DNA of 64,000 bases, from NCBI GenBank assembly GCA_025454915.1, contig JALONN010000011.1:1-64000 (forward strand). The letters run 5' to 3'. Under the pieces are notes generated by a model. The model did not search any database and had not been told where the DNA came from. It saw only the letters and a program-made list of their open reading frames with translations. Source of the DNA: Raineya sp. (GTDB lineage: Bacteria > Bacteroidota > Bacteroidia > Cytophagales > Thermonemataceae). A program made the translations under genes and the position numbers. Positions 59,726 through 64,000 of the stretch are shown here, piece after piece; position 1 is the stretch's first letter, and every line of letters begins with the position of its first letter.

Positions 59726-60370
59726 ATGGAATATTTAAAAAAACTCATTGATTTTATTTTACACATAGACAAATACTTACAAGTTATTTTTCAGGATTAT
59801 GGAGTGTGGATTTATGGAATATTATTTGCCATTATTTTTGTAGAAACAGGTTTGGTAGTCATGCCTTTTTTACCAGGGGATTCCTTACTTTTTGCCACAG
59901 GAGCTTTGATTAAAGCAACCAATGAATTAAATATCTGGTTGATGGGGACATTATTGTTTGTAGCAGCAGTTTTGGGAGATACAGCCAATTATTTTGTGGG
60001 AAAAAAACTTGGAAAAGCAGTTTTTGAGAGAGAAAGTAAATGGATTAAAAAAGAATATCTGCTCAGAACACAAGCATTCTATGATAAACATGGAGGAAAA
60101 GCCATTATTTTTGCTCGTTTTGTACCTATTGTACGTACTTTTGCCCCTTTTGTAGCAGGTGTGGGAACAATGAATTACAGCAAGTTTTTACTTTATAATA
60201 TTGTGGGTGGTTTTGTATGGGTGTGGTCTTTTTTGTGGCTGGGTTATTTCTTTGCAGAAACTGAAATTGTAAGAAAAAACTTTACTTTGGTTATATTCGG
60301 AATTATTTTCCTTTCTATCATGCCTGCTGTGATAGAGGTAGTTAGACATAAAATGAAAAAAACAGCTTAA
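59726..60370 (+). CDS. DedA-family membrane protein
   Basis: This is a 214-residue integral membrane protein of the DedA/SNARE-associated (VTT) family. Conserved features are ETGLVVMPFLPGDSLLFATGAL near residue 50 and FARFVPIVRTFAPFVAG near residue 125. Several membrane segments follow. DedA proteins are linked to recycling of undecaprenyl phosphate and other lipid carriers, and to proton-motive-force maintenance. It lies 105 bases after recN and 36 before the phosphosugar mutase gene. Confidence 0.92.
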   Translation: MEYLKKLIDFILHIDKYLQVIFQDYGVWIYGILFAIIFVETGLVVMPFLPGDSLLFATGALIKATNELNIWLMGTLLFVAAVLGDTANYFVGKKLGKAVFERESKWIKKEYLLRTQAFYDKHGGKAIIFARFVPIVRTFAPFVAGVGTMNYSKFLLYNIVGGFVWVWSFLWLGYFFAETEIVRKNFTLVIFGIIFLSIMPAVIEVVRHKMKKTA

Positions 60371-60406
60371 TCAGAAAATATAGAAAACTTTAAAATTGTA
60401 TTAAAA

Positions 60407-62125
60407 ATGATAGAACAGGCAATCTCAGAACGCATTAATATTTGGTTGGAAGCAACAGACGAACAAACAAAAAAATATATTCAGAATTTATTAGATACAA
60501 ATCAAACAGAAGAACTTAGAGAATCGTTTTTTCAGGATTTGGAATTTGGAACAGGTGGTTTACGTGGAATTATGGGAGTAGGTACAAATCGAATGAACCA
60601 ATATACAGTAGGTCTTGCTACACAAGGACTTGCCAATTATTTACAAAAAGCATTTCCCAATACAACATTAAAAGTAGCTGTTTCTTATGACAGTCGAAAC
60701 AATAGTCAGGAATTTGCTCAAATTGTAGCTAATGTGTTTTCTGCAAATGGAATCAAAGTATATTTCTTTGAAAATCTGCGTCCAACACCAGAATTATCTT
60801 TTGCTATCAGGCATTTTGGTTGCCAGAGTGGTGTAATGCTTACAGCTTCACACAACCCAAAGGAATATAATGGCTATAAAGCCTACTGGAATGATGGAGC
60901 CCAATTGGTAAGCCCACATGATACAAACGTAATCAAAGAAGTACAAAAAGTAAAAATTCAGGATATTCGCTTCGAAGCTAATAAAAATCTGATAGAGATA
61001 GTAAAAGCAGATTTTGATGAAATCTATTTGCAAAAAGTAAAAACACTTTCTTTATACCCTGAGCTTATTCAAAAACATAAAAATCTTAAAGTAGTTTATA
61101 CTTCTTTGCATGGTACAGGCATTACGCTTGTGCCTGAACTACTGAAAAGGTTTGGTTTTGAGAATGTACATATTGTTACAGAACAAGCTGAACCCAATGG
61201 AAATTTCCCAACGGTTGTTTATCCAAATCCAGAAGAGGCTGAAGCTCTGACTCTAGCCCTTAAAAAAGCTCAAGAAATTGATGCTGATTTGGTACTTGCC
61301 AACGATCCTGATGCCGATAGAGTGGGAATAGCTGTAAAAGATACACAAGGAAGATTTATATTACTCAACGGAAACCAAACAGGCAGTTTGGTAATGTTCT
61401 ATCTGCTTTCAGCTTGGAAAAACAAGGGATTAAAAGGCAATGAATACATTGTAAAAACCATTGTAACCACGGATTTGATAGACAGTATCGCCGAAAAATT
61501 AGGCGTTGAATGTTATAATACCTACACAGGCTTTAAATACATTGCGACCATTATGCGTGAGCAAGAAGACAAGAAACAGTATATTGCTGGTTGTGAAGAA
61601 AGTTATGGATATTTAATAGGGGATTTTGTTCGTGATAAAGATGGTGTTTCTGCTTGTGCCTTGATTGCTGAAATGACGGCTTATGCTCATGAAAATTATG
61701 GGGGCGTTTATTCAATGCTTTTAGAAATTTATAAAACATTTGGTTTTTATGAAGATACCTTAATTTCGATAACCAAAAAAGGTATTGCAGGGATGCAGGA
61801 AATTAAGGAAATGATGCAGAATTACCGACTACAAACACCTAAACAGCTTGGAGGCTCAGAAGTTGTAGTGCTAAAAGATTATCAAAGCCTTGAAGAAACC
61901 AATCTAAAAACAGGAGAAAAGAAAAAACTCCTTTTTGATGAAACTTCCAATGTTCTTCAATTTATTACGACTGATGGTTCTAAAATTTCTGCTCGCCCTT
62001 CAGGTACTGAGCCTAAAATTAAGTTTTATGTAAGCCTGAAAGGGAGTTATGAAGAAAACTTAGAGAGTGTCAGAGAAAAATTTAAGCAGAAAACTATACA
62101 AATTAAACAAGATTTAGGGTTATAA
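60407..62125 (+). CDS. pgcA: phosphosugar mutase (phosphoglucomutase/phosphomannomutase)
   Basis: This is a 572-residue member of the alpha-D-phosphohexomutase superfamily, PGM2-like length. It starts with FGTGGLRGIMGVGTNRMNQY. The phosphoserine loop is MLTASHNPKEYNGYK (Ser148). The metal-binding loop is NDPDADRVGIAV and the sugar loop CEESYGYLIGD. The C-terminal phosphate loop is ARPSGTEPKIKFY. It interconverts hexose 1- and 6-phosphates for glycogen or cell-surface sugar synthesis. Specificity (glucose versus mannose) is not decided by sequence alone. Confidence 0.92.
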   Translation: MIEQAISERINIWLEATDEQTKKYIQNLLDTNQTEELRESFFQDLEFGTGGLRGIMGVGTNRMNQYTVGLATQGLANYLQKAFPNTTLKVAVSYDSRNNSQEFAQIVANVFSANGIKVYFFENLRPTPELSFAIRHFGCQSGVMLTASHNPKEYNGYKAYWNDGAQLVSPHDTNVIKEVQKVKIQDIRFEANKNLIEIVKADFDEIYLQKVKTLSLYPELIQKHKNLKVVYTSLHGTGITLVPELLKRFGFENVHIVTEQAEPNGNFPTVVYPNPEEAEALTLALKKAQEIDADLVLANDPDADRVGIAVKDTQGRFILLNGNQTGSLVMFYLLSAWKNKGLKGNEYIVKTIVTTDLIDSIAEKLGVECYNTYTGFKYIATIMREQEDKKQYIAGCEESYGYLIGDFVRDKDGVSACALIAEMTAYAHENYGGVYSMLLEIYKTFGFYEDTLISITKKGIAGMQEIKEMMQNYRLQTPKQLGGSEVVVLKDYQSLEETNLKTGEKKKLLFDETSNVLQFITTDGSKISARPSGTEPKIKFYVSLKGSYEENLESVREKFKQKTIQIKQDLGL

Positions 62126-62176
62126 GAATACAAATTTTTTATACTTTTAAATACTTATTTAATCAACTGAAAAGCT

Positions 62177-63082
62177 ATGAAGCTAACACTGGACAAAATC
62201 AGAGAGTTTGGTAATATCGAACTTCTTGCCAAACAAATGGTAGAGGGCTTTATTACAGGCTTACATCGTTCCCCTTTTCATGGTTTTTCAGTTGAATTTG
62301 CAGAACACCGTTTGTATAATTCAGGAGAAAGTACAAGACATATAGACTGGAAGGTTTTTGCCAAAACAGATAAGCTTTTTATTAAGCGTTATGAGGAAGA
62401 AACCAATTTGCGTTGTCAAATCCTGATAGATGTCTCTTCTTCTATGTATTATCCCAAAGAAACCAAAGGAAAACTAACTTTTAGTGTGCTGGCTGCTGCT
62501 GCTTTGGCTTATATGCTTCAAAGGCAAAGAGATGCAGTAAGTATTGCTACTTTTGAGGATGAAATATTAGAACATACAGCCTGTAAATCTACAACTATTC
62601 ATTTGCATCAACTTTTTGTATTGTTACAAAAATTATTGGATGCAGAAAGCAATCTTAAAAAAACATCAGCTACTGCTGTTTTACATGAAATAGCCGAGAA
62701 GATTCATAGAAGGTCTCTTGTCGTTATATTTAGTGATATGTTTGAAAATATGGAAGATCCTCAAGAACTTTTTGGGGCTTTACAACATCTCAAACATCAA
62801 CGCCATGAAGTATTGTTATTTCATGTGATGGATAAACAAACAGAGCAAGAATTTAATTTTGATAACCGTCCTTATGAATTTATAGACCTTGAAACAGGTG
62901 AAAAAGTTCGCCTGCAACCCAATCAGGTACAAGAAACCTATAAAAAACATATTGATGATTTTTATAAAGACCTTAAAATGAAATGTGGGCAGTATAAAAT
63001 TGATTTTATAGAAGTAGATATAGCCCAGCCATTTGAAGATATTTTGTATGCCTATATGGTGAAAAGAGCCAAAATGAGATAA
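62177..63082 (+). CDS. DUF58 protein (MoxR-associated type)
   Basis: This is a 301-residue protein of the DUF58 family. It has the family core FHGFSVEFAEHRLYNSGESTRHIDWKVFAKTDKLFIKRYEEE, with a VWA-like fold following (CQILIDVSSSMYYP, MIDAS-like DxSxS; LVVIFSDMFENMEDPQE). DUF58 genes are usually beside a MoxR ATPase and VWA-membrane proteins and support assembly of complexes. No MoxR gene is visible here, but the window ends 0.9 kb downstream. It lies 5 bases before the lipoprotein gene. Confidence 0.9.
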   Translation: MKLTLDKIREFGNIELLAKQMVEGFITGLHRSPFHGFSVEFAEHRLYNSGESTRHIDWKVFAKTDKLFIKRYEEETNLRCQILIDVSSSMYYPKETKGKLTFSVLAAAALAYMLQRQRDAVSIATFEDEILEHTACKSTTIHLHQLFVLLQKLLDAESNLKKTSATAVLHEIAEKIHRRSLVVIFSDMFENMEDPQELFGALQHLKHQRHEVLLFHVMDKQTEQEFNFDNRPYEFIDLETGEKVRLQPNQVQETYKKHIDDFYKDLKMKCGQYKIDFIEVDIAQPFEDILYAYMVKRAKMR

Positions 63083-63087
63083 ATTTT

Positions 63088-63783
63088 ATGTTGCTAAGAG
63101 TTTTAATCTTGATGATATTGCTAAGTGGCTGTTCTGTAATCAAGAATACGCCCAAAACAGAATTGATAGAAGGCTTTTACTGGCAGAAAAATCATGAAAA
63201 AATTAAAACAGAAGTCTATGTAAATCCACAATCAGAAGATTTATATATCTACCCATCTCAACAGAAGCAGGTGGATACCAGTCAATATACGTTGTATCCA
63301 ACAGAAACAAAGGCTCTATCAGAAACTAAAAGACACATTTCACTCAGAAAAAATAGTTTAGATATAGACCTGCTCACAATTCCCTTAAAATATCGTTCTG
63401 GAAGAATAGATGTACCAGCTCAACTTAATACATTTCTCAATGGAGCAGTGTATTGTGGGTACAGACGAGATAAATACATTATTAATTACACAAAAACTCC
63501 ATTACACGATTATAAAAGAGAAATATCTCATTATGGATTTTCATTGGGTTTATTTTCTGGATTTGGAGGGGTATTTATGAGTCCGACCAATACCAACAAT
63601 ATTTTGGCTCAAGAGTATGATGGTGTTGTATGGAATAAAGGCATAGCAGGTATTATTGCCATTGATAAATTTACACTGGGTCTGGCATTGGGCTTTGATA
63701 ATTTATTAGATAAAAACAAGCATATTTGGATTTATGAAGGCAAAACTTGGTTGGGTTTGGCATTTGGTTTGAATTTAAATTAA
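63088..63783 (+). CDS. lipoprotein of unknown function
   Basis: This is a 231-residue protein with lipobox LSGC (Cys15). The mature part begins SVIKNTPKTELIEGFYWQKN. The second half has short amphipathic strands (YSGRI-type turn, YCGYRRDKYIINYTKTP, HYGFSLGLFSGFGGVFMSP, FTLGLALGFDNLL) and ends WLGLAFGLNLN. This could be a small beta-barrel-like or beta-rich outer-membrane lipoprotein. No family is recognised. It follows the DUF58 gene by 5 bases and is probably co-transcribed with it. Confidence 0.65.
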   Translation: MLLRVLILMILLSGCSVIKNTPKTELIEGFYWQKNHEKIKTEVYVNPQSEDLYIYPSQQKQVDTSQYTLYPTETKALSETKRHISLRKNSLDIDLLTIPLKYRSGRIDVPAQLNTFLNGAVYCGYRRDKYIINYTKTPLHDYKREISHYGFSLGLFSGFGGVFMSPTNTNNILAQEYDGVVWNKGIAGIIAIDKFTLGLALGFDNLLDKNKHIWIYEGKTWLGLAFGLNLN

Positions 63784-63837
63784 GAGATTTGATTTTATAT
63801 AGAAAAACCTTATATTCATTTTCTAAACTGTAATTTT

Positions 63838-64000
63838 ATGAAATCTACCCTCAATACACGTGCAAACTTCCTTTTCTTAGGAATATTAATAGTAATAGCT
63901 TTTCTGAGTTTTAATATGAAGCCTCAGATTCTACAAGATGACGTAGAACCAGCCAATATGAAAGGCATGACGGCAAGGCATAATTACTGGCGAAAAGAAT
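63838..64000 (+). CDS. 5' end of a truncated gene (signal peptide or anchor)
   Basis: ATG at 63838 opens a frame that runs off the window. The first 54 residues include an N-terminal hydrophobic segment (ANFLFLGILIVIAFLSF) followed by MKPQILQDDVEPANMKGMTARHNYWRKE. The gene is 54 bases after the lipoprotein stop. Function cannot be told. Confidence 0.6.
   Translation, partial: MKSTLNTRANFLFLGILIVIAFLSFNMKPQILQDDVEPANMKGMTARHNYWRKE

Overview
The window reads as a low-GC Bacteroidota chromosome, most like a member of the Cytophagales. Four things point there: a large secreted protein ends in a type IX secretion (T9SS) sorting domain, a GldH-like lipoprotein is present, several promoters fit the Bacteroidota consensus TTTG-N19/20-TAnnTTTG, and genes lack obvious Shine-Dalgarno sequences. 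No rRNA, tRNA, CRISPR array or complete IS element was found. Coding density is high on both strands, with short intrinsic terminators between many units.

Left part (1-8.2 kb): a tandem array of small secreted paralogues of unknown function (1-2187) shows gene conversion, a deletion into a terminator and a vestigial 3' fragment. It is followed by an outer-membrane-like protein, a GIN/DUF2807 lipoprotein, a GldH-like lipoprotein and a compact operon of a WD40 protein with two membrane proteins. From 8.2 to 12.7 kb on the minus strand are rpsF-rpsR-rplI and uvrA. The 500-base gap between uvrA and rpsF holds what looks like a decayed DUF433/DUF5615 (antitoxin/PIN-like toxin) locus, split by an inverted-repeat element.

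Middle (12.8-36.6 kb): a TPR protein, an orphan type III polyketide synthase, a 1394-residue T9SS cargo protein, paiB and a frameshifted flavin reductase are followed by a minus-strand operon for export to the envelope. That operon encodes a secreted TPR-CHAT protease, a WG-repeat protein, a small secreted protein and an OmpA-like lipoprotein. Then come a methyltransferase, tyrS, an NRDE protein, lysS, a second WG-repeat protein and yraN.

Defence island (36.6-40.2 kb): an AAA ATPase (PtuA-like) and an HNH nuclease (PtuB-like) form a Septu-like pair. The pair is split by a small GIY-YIG nuclease gene embedded in arrays of 23-nt imperfect palindromes with about 47-nt period. Imperfect direct repeats of about 140 bp flank the GIY-YIG gene. 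These palindromes were seen nowhere else in the window, and this is its most interesting locus.

Right part (40.2-64 kb): a six-gene envelope operon runs on the minus strand (ctpA, fabG-like, secreted protein, methyltransferase, beta-barrel, PagL-like). Next are a metal-site-less amidohydrolase, an M1 peptidase, a VWA protein, four tandem secreted TonB-C-terminal-domain proteins, a DUF4476 protein overlapping a lipoprotein gene, rpmI-rplT, an NlpC/P60-like lipoprotein, an aminotransferase, a phosphoesterase, recN, a DedA protein, a phosphosugar mutase, a DUF58 protein, a lipoprotein and a truncated last gene.
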